16,494 nt of DNA from Bacillota bacterium (lineage in GTDB: Bacteria; Bacillota; Clostridia; Lachnospirales; Lachnospiraceae). Under the pieces are notes generated by a model that searched no databases, was not told the origin of the DNA, and worked only from the letters and a program-made list of their open reading frames with translations. The stretch spans positions 1 to 16,494 of the forward strand of contig JAEYOY010000057.1 of assembly GCA_023411215.1 (NCBI GenBank). Reading direction: 5' to 3'. Each line of letters starts with the position of its first letter. The first letter of the stretch is position 1. This document shows, in pieces, positions 7,181-14,572 of the stretch. Both the position numbers and the translations under genes were made by a program.

Positions 7181-7248
7181 CGGTGAAAAGCTGTTCTGGT
7201 TTTGTTAATGTATAAAATTCATTTATCGTTTTTTCATAGGATTACCTC
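7181..7248 (-). other. Orphan ribosome binding site and start codon ahead of the chrA-like remnant
   Basis: On the minus strand GAGGTAAT (7248 down to 7241) is followed after about 3-7 nt by ATG (7237-7235), but that frame closes after MKKR. One extra A in the six-A run would open MKKTINEFYTLTKPEQLFTDV through to about 7180, where the chrA-like frame begins in another phase. This looks like the start of a lost gene joined to the chrA tail by deletion and frameshift. The N-terminal peptide is not recognised as ChrA. Confidence 0.35.
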
Positions 7249-7556
7249 ATTATTACACTTATGGTTTTGAATATGCTGGCACGCCTGTAAGATACTGGGG
7301 TTAATATACATAATATAATGCTATTATAGAGCTATACTAAAAAGCATATCATATACCCACTCCAGTACAAGAAGATATTTGTTAAAAGTCTGTAAAGTTT
7401 GAGTGAATTATGATAATGTTCAGCATGACTGTCGGCAGCAATCTTGACAAGTAGGAGAAGGTCAAGGTATCACAAGATATATGAATAATCATGGGGTGAT
7501 ATCCATATATTGGGGTTTTATTAATAATAGTAATGCTACTCATTAATTATACTAAA
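7249..7556. other. AT-rich intergenic stretch without a recognised gene
   Basis: About 300 bp between the chrA remnant and the xpt promoter hold no supportable gene. The one notable item is TTGACA (7444-7449) with TATCAC 18 nt later. It is embedded in the inverted repeat CTTGAC/GTCAAG (7443-7448 with 7461-7466), which might be an additional weak promoter with an overlapping operator. Confidence 0.4.
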
Positions 7557-7585
7557 TTGAAAAAAGTCGAAAGACAAGATAATAT
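7557..7585 (+). promoter_or_regulatory. xpt: Promoter for xpt
   Basis: TTGAAA (7557-7562), a 17-nt spacer and TAATAT (7580-7585) give a good sigma-A promoter. Transcription would begin near 7592, leaving a leader of about 205 nt that holds the structured element at 7613-7714. Confidence 0.6.
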
Positions 7586-7612
7586 TAATATGAAAAAAAT
7601 AAAATCTTCACA

Positions 7613-7714
7613 AAGCGAATTTCATTCGCTTAGGAAGAAACTGCGAAGTTTGCCCATTGGAGCAAACTCTTTGCTATTCCGGGTTTTGCGCTTTATTAAC
7701 GATTCAGAAAAGCG
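7613..7714 (+). ncRNA. Structured xpt leader, element shared with murI leader (copy 2)
   Basis: Stems found by direct comparison are: AAGCGAA/TTCGCTT (7613-7619 with 7625-7631), closing GGAA/TTCC (7633-7636 with 7677-7680), GCGA/TTGC (7643-7646 with 7671-7674, one G-U), AGTTTGC/GCAAACT (7647-7653 with 7662-7668, 8-nt loop) and a third hairpin CGCTTT/AAAGCG (7689-7694 with 7709-7714). The order hairpin, then GGAAGAA, then AGTTTGC...GAGCAAA, then TTCC equals that in the murI leader. The loop and stem sequences differ in ways that mostly keep pairing. There is no purine aptamer core, so this is not the usual xpt riboswitch. Confidence 0.5.
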
Positions 7715-7796
7715 TGTCTGTGCCTGCGGTCTTCAAAATGCCATGGACACACTTAGCACAAACTATCACAAAGGGAAAATATGAAGAGGTAATCAA

Positions 7797-8372
7797 ATGC
7801 AATTATTAAAAGAGAGAATTTTAAAGGATGGAAAGGTTCGTTCCGGCAATGTGCTGAAAGTGGACAGCTTCTTAAATCATCAATTAGACATCGAATTATT
7901 TGGGGAGATCGGTAAGGAATTCAAGCGAAGATTTGCTGATCAGACAGTTACTAAAATTCTTACCATTGAAGCTTCGGGTATTGGGATCGCTTGTATTGCT
8001 GCTCAGTATTTTAATGTTCCCGTTGTATTTGCCAAGAAGAATCAGACTAAGAATATTGCAGGAGATGTATACACAAGTAAAGTAGAATCCTTTACTCATG
8101 GACGTGTATATGACATCATCGTATCGAAGGATTTCCTAAAGCCGGAGGACAAGATACTTGTAATTGATGATTTCCTGGCAAATGGAGCTGCATTAATCGG
8201 ACTGATTAATCTGATTAAGGATGCCGGCGCGACACTGGTCGGAGCTGGTATTGTGATTGAGAAGGGCTTTCAGGAAGGCGGTAAGCTGGTTCGTGAAAGC
8301 GGGGTCAGAGTAGAGTCATTAGCAATTATCGAATCGATGAATGAGAATACAGGAATTGTTTTTCGTGATTAA
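7797..8372 (+). CDS. xpt: Xanthine phosphoribosyltransferase
   Basis: This cytoplasmic enzyme converts xanthine and PRPP to XMP in purine salvage. The 191 residues align well from memory with Bacillus subtilis Xpt: NVLKVDSFLNHQLD (18-31), TKILTIEASGIGIA (52-65), VPVVFAKK (74-81), and the PRPP loop LVIDDFLANG (121-130). Near the end are GIVIEKGFQ and RVESLA. The start ATG has AGAGG at 7785-7789 with a 7-nt gap. It lies 72 nt upstream of the BMP-type nucleoside importer genes on the same strand. That suggests coupled uptake and salvage: nucleosides come in, phosphorylases release bases, and Xpt recovers xanthine. Regulation by a purine riboswitch is not seen; a different folded leader takes its place. 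Confidence 0.94.
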   Translation: MQLLKERILKDGKVRSGNVLKVDSFLNHQLDIELFGEIGKEFKRRFADQTVTKILTIEASGIGIACIAAQYFNVPVVFAKKNQTKNIAGDVYTSKVESFTHGRVYDIIVSKDFLKPEDKILVIDDFLANGAALIGLINLIKDAGATLVGAGIVIEKGFQEGGKLVRESGVRVESLAIIESMNENTGIVFRD

Positions 8373-8373
8373 T

Positions 8374-8389
8374 CGGAGCTGCAACTCCG
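8374..8389 (+). terminator. Weak hairpin between xpt and importer genes
   Basis: CGGAG/CTCCG (8374-8378 with 8385-8389) with a 6-nt loop starts just after the xpt stop. No U-run follows, so it is at most a partial attenuator or processing site. Readthrough from xpt into the importer is likely. Confidence 0.35.
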
Positions 8390-8444
8390 GTTACTATAAA
8401 GAAGAAACATTAGTCAAGAAATAATATTACAGGAGGAGAGACAA

Positions 8445-9617
8445 ATGTTTAAGAAATTATTATCAATCATCGTAGCAGCAGCAATGATATTATCCTTAAC
8501 TGCTTGCGGTACAAAGGAAAACGCAGACAAGTCCGCAACCGATAATGCAGCAACAGACGTGAAGGCAACAGAGGCACCGGAGAAGGAACCAGCTACTGCA
8601 ATGAAAGACTTCAAAGTAGGCGTTATTCATATCGGAGATCCCGCGGATGGAGCCGGTTATTCCTTTGCTCATGATCAGGGGATTGTAGCGATGCAGGCAA
8701 ATCTTGGACTTACCGATGATCAGATTATCCGTAAGAACAATGTCAATGATACTGATGCAGTGGCAATCAGAACTGCAATGGAAGAATGTATTGAAGAAGG
8801 TGCAAATATTATCTTCGGTACCAGCTGGGGATACATGGATACGATGGAGCAATTAGCAGCAGAGTATCCGGAGGTTGTATTCTCCCATGGATCCGGTTAT
8901 AAGAGCAATGAAACTAATTTCAATAATTATTTTGGTCGTATCTATCAGGCTCGTTATCTTGCCGGTGTTGCAGCTGGTCTTAAGACTCAGTCTAACATGA
9001 TTGGTTATGTAGCAGCTATGGGTGTTGATAATTCAGAGGTAACCGGTGGTATCAATGCATTTGCAATGGGTATTGAGTCAGTGAATCCTGATGCCAAGGT
9101 GTATGTTAAGGTTACCAATACCTGGTTTGATCCTACTTTAGAGGGACAGGCTGCAGAAGCATTACTTGATATGGGTTGCGATGTTATTGCTCAGCACGCT
9201 GATACAACCGCTCCTCAGATGGCTGCACAGAACAGAGGAGTATGGGGTTGTGGTTACAACTCTGATATGACGAAGGACGCTCCGAATGCTCATTTGACTG
9301 CTCCGATCTGGAACTGGGGTGTATATTACACGAAGGCAGCTAAGGCTGTGATGGAAGGTACTTGGACCAATGAGAATTACTTCGGCGGTATGGATGATGG
9401 GCTTGTTGATATCTCACCTTTGAGCGCAAATTGTGCGGAAGGCACACAGGAAGCGATTGATGCAGCAAGACAGAAAATCCTTGATGGCTATATGATATTC
9501 GAAGGTGAGTTATATGATAACCAGGGCAATCAAGTGTGTGCAGCAGGGAAAGCGTTATCCGATGCAGATATTACAGGTGCTATGAACTGGTATTATAAGA
9601 CAGTTGAAGTAAAATAA
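8445..9617 (+). CDS. BMP-family nucleoside-binding lipoprotein of an ABC importer
   Basis: This 390-residue extracellular lipoprotein is the substrate receptor of the importer encoded next. Residues 1-20 form a signal peptide with lipobox LTAC and Cys21 as the anchor. A Lys/Glu/Ala/Thr-rich linker runs to about residue 52, followed by the BMP (PnrA-like) fold: KVGVIHIGDPADGAGYSFAHDQG, then IIFGTSWGYMD, YFGRIYQARYLAGVAAGL and IGYVAAMG. BMP proteins of known function, such as Treponema PnrA, bind purine nucleosides. Context with xpt and NupP/NupQ-like permeases supports nucleosides, but the exact ligand is not determined. An AGGAGGAGAG ribosome binding site lies at 8431-8440. Only 20 nt separate it from the ATPase gene, so it heads the importer operon. 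Confidence 0.9.
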   Translation: MFKKLLSIIVAAAMILSLTACGTKENADKSATDNAATDVKATEAPEKEPATAMKDFKVGVIHIGDPADGAGYSFAHDQGIVAMQANLGLTDDQIIRKNNVNDTDAVAIRTAMEECIEEGANIIFGTSWGYMDTMEQLAAEYPEVVFSHGSGYKSNETNFNNYFGRIYQARYLAGVAAGLKTQSNMIGYVAAMGVDNSEVTGGINAFAMGIESVNPDAKVYVKVTNTWFDPTLEGQAAEALLDMGCDVIAQHADTTAPQMAAQNRGVWGCGYNSDMTKDAPNAHLTAPIWNWGVYYTKAAKAVMEGTWTNENYFGGMDDGLVDISPLSANCAEGTQEAIDAARQKILDGYMIFEGELYDNQGNQVCAAGKALSDADITGAMNWYYKTVEVK

Positions 9618-9637
9618 ATCATTAGGCTGGTGGCATT

Positions 9638-11176
9638 GTGGAGAATAATAAGAATGAAACAATGGCAATCGAACTAAGTAAAATAACGAAAACCTTTGGG
9701 TCGGTTGTGGCTAATAATAACATAGACCTATCCGTTAAGCAGGGCGAGATCCTCGCCCTGCTTGGCGAAAACGGATCAGGTAAAACGACGCTGATGAACA
9801 TGCTCTCGGGGATCTATAAACCGGATAGCGGTACAATTAAGATTAATGGACATACCGTAACAATTAATTCACCGGAAGACTCTATAGAACTCGGTGTAGG
9901 CATGATCCATCAGCATTTTAAATTGGTTGAAGCATTATCAGCCACTGATAATATCATTCTCGGAGGTACCGAGAAGGGTATATTCCTGCATAAGAAAAGA
10001 TCCGAGAAGATCCGTGAGATATCGAAACGCTTCGGCCTTACGATAGATCCGGATAAGAAGGTGTATCAGATGTCCGTAAGCGAGAAGCAGACTGTAGAAA
10101 TTCTAAAAGTGCTTTACCGTAAGGCGGATATTTTAATTTTAGATGAGCCTACGGCAGTGCTTACTCCTCAGGAGACGAAGCGACTTTTCGAGATACTAAG
10201 AAAAATGAAGGAGGAAGGGTGTGCGGTCATCATCATTACTCATAAACTGAATGAGGTATTGGAAATTAGTGACCGTGTAACTATTCTTCGTAAGGGAGAA
10301 AGTGTTGCGACTGTTACCACCTCCATGACATCTGCCAAGGAACTAACCGAACGGATGGTGGGGAGACCAGTGGAGCTGTCCATTAACCATCCGGATACTG
10401 ATTTTAATGAGAACCTTCTAGAGCTTCATCATCTCACCGTCAGCAATGAGCAGGGCTTTGAGATGATCAAGGACATCTCCTTCGATTTGAACCGAGGTGA
10501 GATTCTTGGCGTTGCCGGAGTAGCCGGCAGTGGACAGAAGGAGCTTTGTGAAGCGATTGCCGGGTTGCTTCCTGTGAAAAAAGGTGCCATCCTGTATCAT
10601 AATGAGAATCTGGTCGGTAAAACACCCAATGAAATCATAAAGATGGGAATCAGTATGAGCTTTATCCCTGAGGATCGTCTCGGAATGGGACTGGCAGCCT
10701 CCATGGGTATGGTGGATAATATGCTCCTGAAGAAATATAGCGAAGGCAAAGGTCCCTTTGTAAGTAAGAAGGGTGCCAGAGAATTAGCGAAACGTCTCGT
10801 AAAGCAGCTGGAAATTGTAACACCAAGTGTGGATACACCGGTAAGAAGGCTTTCAGGAGGAAATGTACAGAAGGTACTGTTGGGTCGAGAAATTGCCTCG
10901 GAACCGAATGTGATTATTACTGCATATGCGGTAAGAGGTCTTGATATTAACTCCTCCTACACAATATACGATTTATTAAACGAACAAAAGAAAAAGGGAG
11001 TCGGAATTCTGTTCATTGGTGAGGATCTGGATGTTATGCTGGAGCTTTGTGACCGGATTATGGTTCTATGCCATGGAAAGGTGACAGGAATTGTGGATGC
11101 AAAGCTTTCAACAAAGGAGCAGCTTGGTTTACTTATGACCGATGCCCTGGGCGGGAAGGAGGAGGCGCATGAGTAG
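9638..11176 (+). CDS. Nucleoside ABC importer ATPase with two nucleotide-binding domains
   Basis: This 512-residue cytoplasmic ATPase powers the two permeases. Domain 1 has Walker A GENGSGKT (43-50), Q-loop Gln92, a variant signature MSVSEKQ (145-151), Walker B ILILDE (165-170) and H-loop His202. Domain 2 (from about 260) has a degenerate Walker A GVAGSGQK (294-301, Gln in place of Lys), signature LSGGN (405-409), and VIITAYAVRGLD (425-436) where relatives often read AAQPTRGLD. Its H-loop position is part of GEDLD. This asymmetry is known in the double ATPases of carbohydrate and BMP importers, where domain 2 is the weak site. Translation starts at GTG 9638 behind GGCTGGTGG; ATG 9662, eight codons later, is a less well supported alternative. 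It overlaps the next gene by 8 nt, suggesting translational coupling. Confidence 0.92.
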   Translation: MENNKNETMAIELSKITKTFGSVVANNNIDLSVKQGEILALLGENGSGKTTLMNMLSGIYKPDSGTIKINGHTVTINSPEDSIELGVGMIHQHFKLVEALSATDNIILGGTEKGIFLHKKRSEKIREISKRFGLTIDPDKKVYQMSVSEKQTVEILKVLYRKADILILDEPTAVLTPQETKRLFEILRKMKEEGCAVIIITHKLNEVLEISDRVTILRKGESVATVTTSMTSAKELTERMVGRPVELSINHPDTDFNENLLELHHLTVSNEQGFEMIKDISFDLNRGEILGVAGVAGSGQKELCEAIAGLLPVKKGAILYHNENLVGKTPNEIIKMGISMSFIPEDRLGMGLAASMGMVDNMLLKKYSEGKGPFVSKKGARELAKRLVKQLEIVTPSVDTPVRRLSGGNVQKVLLGREIASEPNVIITAYAVRGLDINSSYTIYDLLNEQKKKGVGILFIGEDLDVMLELCDRIMVLCHGKVTGIVDAKLSTKEQLGLLMTDALGGKEEAHE

Positions 11177-12263
11177 CAGTGTGGAAAAGAGTAAAAAAGA
11201 ACCCCTTCTACGTGTGGTAAAAAAATCGGAATTATCTACCGGAAAGACCATTGGTTTGACCTTGATGGCTTTGCTCCTTGCGATTGTAGCAGGCGGATTA
11301 TTCATATTGGCGATTGGTCAGAATCCTTTTAAAGTCTATGGAGCAATTGTAAAAGGCGCATGGCGCAGTAAGCTTGCGATTAGGGGTACCATTAAGATCG
11401 CAATTCCTCTGCTGATTGCCTCACTCGGAATTACACCTGCCTTCCAGATGAAGTTTTGGAATATCGGAGCGGAAGGGCAGATTATTATGGGTGGTATATT
11501 TGCCAGCTATTTTGCACTATTCTTTGACCACCTGCCCCATGGTCTTTTGCTTCTAATTATGTTTATTGCAGGTATGGTGGGCGGAGGTCTTTGGGGGCTT
11601 ATCCCTGCCTACTTTAAGACGAAGTTTGGTACGAATGAGACTCTGTTTACCTTGATGCTTAATTATATTGCTTTATATACGATAAAGTTTCTGACAGAAG
11701 GCCCCTGGCGTGATCCGGAATCCTCCGGCTTTCCTAAGATCGCGTCTTTTACAGAGAATGCAAGGCTGGATCAGATTTTTGGCATCCATGCTGGATGGCT
11801 GATCGGACTTATCTTAGTAATTGTAGTATTTATCTATATCAGATTCACAAAGCACGGTTATGAGATCAGTGTGGTAGGAGAGAGTGTTAATACTGCACGC
11901 TATGCCGGCATGAACGTCAAGAAGATTGTGATGCGAACCATGTTCATCAGTGGTGCGATCTGTGGTATCGCAGGTATGACTCAGGTCAGTGGTGCGGCTT
12001 ATACCTTAGGTGAGGGTATTGCCGGAGGAGTTGGCTTTACTGCGATTACGGTGGCATGGCTCTCTAAGCTGAATCCGTTGGTTATCCTGATCGTTACGGT
12101 CCTCTTCAGCATGCTGGAGAAGGGGTGTTCCGTAATGCAGAGTACCTTCGGTTTATCGGCAGCGGCATCAGGAGTTCTTCAGGGAATTATCCTGTTCTTC
12201 GTGCTTGCCTTTGATTTCTTTACCCGCTATCGATTTATTCTAAGAAAGGGGAGGAAAGCTTAA
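11169..12263 (+). CDS. Nucleoside ABC importer permease 1 (NupP-like)
   Basis: This integral membrane permease of the BPD_transp_2 type has 364 residues from the ATG at 11169. That start has AAGGAGGAGG at about 11156-11165 and overlaps the ATPase stop (ATGAGTAG). An earlier in-frame ATG at 11142 would add MPWAGRRRR, encoded inside the ATPase gene and without a good ribosome binding site, so it is rejected. After a basic N-terminus there are about eight or more hydrophobic segments. Family motifs are FWNIGAEGQIIMGG (96-109) and GTNETLFTLMLNYIA (154-168). Later come the cytoplasmic stretch SVVGESVNTARYAGMN and GAAYTLGEGIAGGVGFTAI. It should pair with the following permease to form the channel of a BMP/NupNOPQ-type importer. 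Confidence 0.9.
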   Translation: MSSSVEKSKKEPLLRVVKKSELSTGKTIGLTLMALLLAIVAGGLFILAIGQNPFKVYGAIVKGAWRSKLAIRGTIKIAIPLLIASLGITPAFQMKFWNIGAEGQIIMGGIFASYFALFFDHLPHGLLLLIMFIAGMVGGGLWGLIPAYFKTKFGTNETLFTLMLNYIALYTIKFLTEGPWRDPESSGFPKIASFTENARLDQIFGIHAGWLIGLILVIVVFIYIRFTKHGYEISVVGESVNTARYAGMNVKKIVMRTMFISGAICGIAGMTQVSGAAYTLGEGIAGGVGFTAITVAWLSKLNPLVILIVTVLFSMLEKGCSVMQSTFGLSAAASGVLQGIILFFVLAFDFFTRYRFILRKGRKA

Positions 12264-13213
12264 TGATTATTAACTTTTTATTTGCAGCAATTAAAGCCGG
12301 TACTCCATTGCTTTTTGGTACCACCGGTGAGATTATGACGGAGAAATCCGGCAATGTGAACCTTGGCGTTGAGGGAATGATGTTCATGGGTGCATTCATG
12401 GGCTTCTATACCGGTTATCATACAAGTAGCTTAGTGCTTGCATTATTAGCTGCCTTCGGGATTGGTGTGCTGGCGGCACTTATCTATGCAGTTGTTACCG
12501 TAACCTTTATGGCAAATCAGAATGTAGCAGGTCTTACCCTCACCATCTTTGGAATTGGTTTTGCTAAATTCTTCGGGGAAGTGATGATCGGTCAGGCAGG
12601 CGGTTCACCAAAGCTGTCCGAGGCGTTCATGGCTTCCATAGCAGAGAAGCCGTTGCCTATCCTGGGTGATATTCCTGTGATTGGCAAGCTATTATTTACT
12701 CACAATCCGTTAGTGTATTTATCAGTGGTTGTTGCAATTATCTGTACTGTTTATATGCTCAGAACCCGTGCCGGTCTGAATATGAGAGCAGTCGGTGAAA
12801 ATCCTGCGGCAGCTGATGCCACTGGAATTAACGTGACTCTGGTGAAATATATTCATATTCTAATCGGTGGCGGTATCTGTGGATTAGGCGGTGCGTATCT
12901 TTCCCTAATCAATGGCGGTGGTATCTGGAACAACAGCAGTGTTGTGAATGGTCAAGGCTGGATCTCCGTGGCGCTCGTTATCTTCGCAAGCTGGAATCCG
13001 GTAAAAGCAATCTTTGGCTCTCTAATCTTCGGTGCCTTTAGTGTATTACAATTCTATGTACCGAAGGATATTATTGAGATACCGAATGCCTTCTATGTAA
13101 TGCTTCCTTTTATCATAACAACACTAGTACTGATCATTACATCCATGAGAAAATCGAAGGAAGGCTCCCAGCCCGCCGGCTGCGGTGTCAATTACTTCCG
13201 CGAAGAGAGATAG
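12263..13213 (+). CDS. Nucleoside ABC importer permease 2 (NupQ-like)
   Basis: This second membrane permease has 316 residues. Its ATG overlaps the upstream TAA by one base (TAATG), and a GGGGAGG site sits just upstream, so the two permeases are translationally coupled. The N-terminal region has the family motif EKSGNVNLGVEGMMFMGAF (about 29-47), then NVAGLTLTIFGIG and the cytoplasmic loop RAVGENPAAADATGINV. GGGICGLGGAYLSL follows. About eight hydrophobic segments are visible. The tail after MRKSKEG is polar. It is the last gene of the importer operon; a terminator-like hairpin starts at the base after its stop codon. Confidence 0.9.
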   Translation: MIINFLFAAIKAGTPLLFGTTGEIMTEKSGNVNLGVEGMMFMGAFMGFYTGYHTSSLVLALLAAFGIGVLAALIYAVVTVTFMANQNVAGLTLTIFGIGFAKFFGEVMIGQAGGSPKLSEAFMASIAEKPLPILGDIPVIGKLLFTHNPLVYLSVVVAIICTVYMLRTRAGLNMRAVGENPAAADATGINVTLVKYIHILIGGGICGLGGAYLSLINGGGIWNNSSVVNGQGWISVALVIFASWNPVKAIFGSLIFGAFSVLQFYVPKDIIEIPNAFYVMLPFIITTLVLIITSMRKSKEGSQPAGCGVNYFREER

Positions 13214-13238
13214 GTGTAAAGAAAAAGTTTCTTAACAC
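13214..13238 (+). terminator. Hairpin directly after the importer operon
   Basis: GTGTAAAGAAA (13214-13224) pairs with TTTCTTAACAC (13228-13238) with one mismatch and a 3-nt loop, starting immediately after the stop codon. The stem is AT-rich and no U-tract follows, so termination may be partial or aided by the larger palindrome just downstream. Confidence 0.5.
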
Positions 13239-13245
13239 TAAGTAG

Positions 13246-13329
13246 AACCGACCCCCAAACGTTAGACCTAAATGATATGTATCCAGTTTTCAGGACACAT
13301 ATTATAAATCTAACGATTGGAGGTCGGTT
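13246..13329. repeat. 84-nt imperfect palindrome, probable mobile-element end or scar
   Basis: Outer arms 13246-13266 and 13309-13329 match as inverted repeats in 19 of 21 positions (left arm begins AACCGACCCCCAAACG). Inner arms ATATGTATCC (13275-13284) and GGACACATAT (13293-13302) pair in 9 of 10 positions around AGTTTTCA. Mismatches in both layers suggest an ageing element. The left end plus the decayed frame that follows look like a residue of an insertion sequence; a large terminator is the other option. Confidence 0.5.
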
Positions 13330-13404
13330 TTGGATTTCCGATCAAGGTATTATCACTATACTGCTGAACTTAGATTAGCGGGTCATGCTATTGCTGGTAA
13401 TTAG
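13330..13404 (+). pseudogene. Short decayed reading frame after the palindrome, possible transposase remnant
   Basis: Directly after the palindrome a frame starting TTG reads LDFRSRYYHYTAELRLAGHA and stops at TAG (13402-13404). Another frame continues as SIGQYGAEIVRKSVK before a stop at about 13455. The basic, helical composition and the position next to inverted repeats suggest a frameshifted transposase N-terminus. No family could be named, so the call is tentative. Confidence 0.3.
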
Positions 13405-13486
13405 GTATTCAATTGGACAATACGGAGCAGAAATTGTCAGGAAATCTGTGAAATAATTCGCTATTCTATCTTTGGAGGTGAAGGAT

Positions 13487-14410
13487 ATGAATAAAGAATT
13501 GAGAAAGCACTATCTTGAGACGGGTACCTATACCTACGCAGGACAATATCAGGATTATTTCAAAAGCTTGCCAAATGAAATAGAAGAGCTTGGCAGGCTA
13601 ATCTGTAGTCAAGTAATACACAGAGTAACCTTACGCGAAGGAAATACAAATGCTAATAAGGATATGATTTATGGAGACATGAACCGTTTTCCCTGGCACA
13701 GAATGCGATGTGAGGACGACATATTGCTTACGGCTACTGCTATGACGGCAGAATTATTCCGTATGGATGAAAGAGGCTTTACGCTGGATAGGAGAGTAGA
13801 GGATAAAATCGTTGTATGCTGCCGGTATGTCTCCGTACTTATGTCCGCAATACTGAAGGCAAAGGGAATTCCCTGCAGATCGAGAGCTGGCTTTGCACCG
13901 TATTTTCATCAGGGGGAAAGCTGGGATCACTGGATTAATCAATACTGGGATAATAGACAGGAAAGATGGATTTCTATTGATGCGGATGGGTTCTATGATC
14001 AGAAGGAGCTCGGATTTGATCCTTATGATATTCCGGATGACCGTTTTGACTGGGCGGCTGTTACGTGGCTGGCTATTAGAAACGGTGAGCAGGAGGGAAG
14101 TAGATTTATTTATGCAGATGGGCAGAGAACGAATTCATTGAAAGCAGTTATTCGATATCTGTTTTATGATTTTCATGCATTAATGAATAATGAATTAACC
14201 TTCTCATTCCAGCCTAGCTTTATCGATCATAAATTTGACCTACTGACCGAGACGGACTTATCAGAGATCGATAATCTGGCAAAAATGATGCTGGATGTGG
14301 ATAAAAACTATCAAGAATTGGTACAGCTGTGGAATACGAAGAATAAATACCGGATTATTAACAGCCCTCTCGTAGGAGATTGGGATAATTCCTTCGTAAA
14401 CATCAAATAA
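13487..14410 (+). CDS. Transglutaminase-like (papain-fold) protein
   Basis: This 307-residue cytoplasmic protein has no signal peptide or membrane helix. The ATG at 13487 has GGAGGTG at 13474-13480; an upstream TTG (13472) would place the ribosome binding site inside the gene and is rejected. The middle carries a transglutaminase-like core. VVCCRYVSVLMSAILKAKGIPCRSR has the nucleophile candidate Cys112 (Cys111 adjacent) followed by the typical GIPCR. Then come DHW with His148 and WISIDADG with Asp165, giving a full Cys-His-Asp triad. Such domains in bacteria act as peptidases, amidases or protein-modifying enzymes. The N-terminal 75 residues and the C-terminal third (about 190-307) are not recognised. 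It precedes a C39-like protein and an M20 peptidase, so a role in peptide processing or degradation is inferred, not shown. Confidence 0.75.
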   Translation: MNKELRKHYLETGTYTYAGQYQDYFKSLPNEIEELGRLICSQVIHRVTLREGNTNANKDMIYGDMNRFPWHRMRCEDDILLTATAMTAELFRMDERGFTLDRRVEDKIVVCCRYVSVLMSAILKAKGIPCRSRAGFAPYFHQGESWDHWINQYWDNRQERWISIDADGFYDQKELGFDPYDIPDDRFDWAAVTWLAIRNGEQEGSRFIYADGQRTNSLKAVIRYLFYDFHALMNNELTFSFQPSFIDHKFDLLTETDLSEIDNLAKMMLDVDKNYQELVQLWNTKNKYRIINSPLVGDWDNSFVNIK

Positions 14411-14443
14411 GCCCTTGTTTACGCTAGCAGGAAGCATTATTAT

Positions 14444-14472
14444 TTGACAATTATATTTATTCATAGTATGAT
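14444..14472 (+). promoter_or_regulatory. Near-consensus promoter for the C39-like/M20 gene pair
   Basis: TTGACA (14444-14449), a 17-nt spacer and TATGAT (14467-14472) form one of the best sigma-A promoters in the window. The start would be near 14479, giving a 94-nt leader. Confidence 0.7.
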
Positions 14473-14506
14473 ATTTATCATTTAATCATAGTAAACATAT
14501 AGGAAA

Positions 14507-14550
14507 TGACTCATGAGGCGGTTTGCTGCAGATAGGCAAGCGGTGAGTTA
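14507..14550 (+). promoter_or_regulatory. Leader hairpin before the C39-like gene
   Basis: TGACTCA (14507-14513) pairs with TGAGTTA (14544-14550, one G-U). Inside, GTTTGC (14521-14526) pairs with GCAAGC (14536-14541, one G-U). The inner GTTTGC stem is reminiscent of those in the murI and xpt leaders, but the flanks differ, so relatedness is not claimed. Confidence 0.4.
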
Positions 14551-14572
14551 GGGGTGGAAAGGGGATAATTGC

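Noticed and set aside
7533..7784. 83-codon open frame upstream of xpt
   Set aside because: No recognisable ribosome binding site or family. A good promoter (7557-7585) lies inside it, and most of its length is occupied by RNA-like stems shared with the murI leader. It is better read as an untranslated leader.
7490..7796. Purine riboswitch expected in front of xpt
   Set aside because: Neither the conserved GTCTCTAC-like junction nor the loop motifs of the purine aptamer were found in the leader.
11142..11168. Upstream ATG start for the first permease
   Set aside because: It would add MPWAGRRRR from within the ATPase gene; the ATG at 11169 has a strong ribosome binding site and the typical short overlap.
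13472..13486. TTG start for the transglutaminase-like gene
   Set aside because: The TTG precedes the GGAGGTG ribosome binding site that serves ATG 13487, so the extra five codons are very unlikely to be translated.
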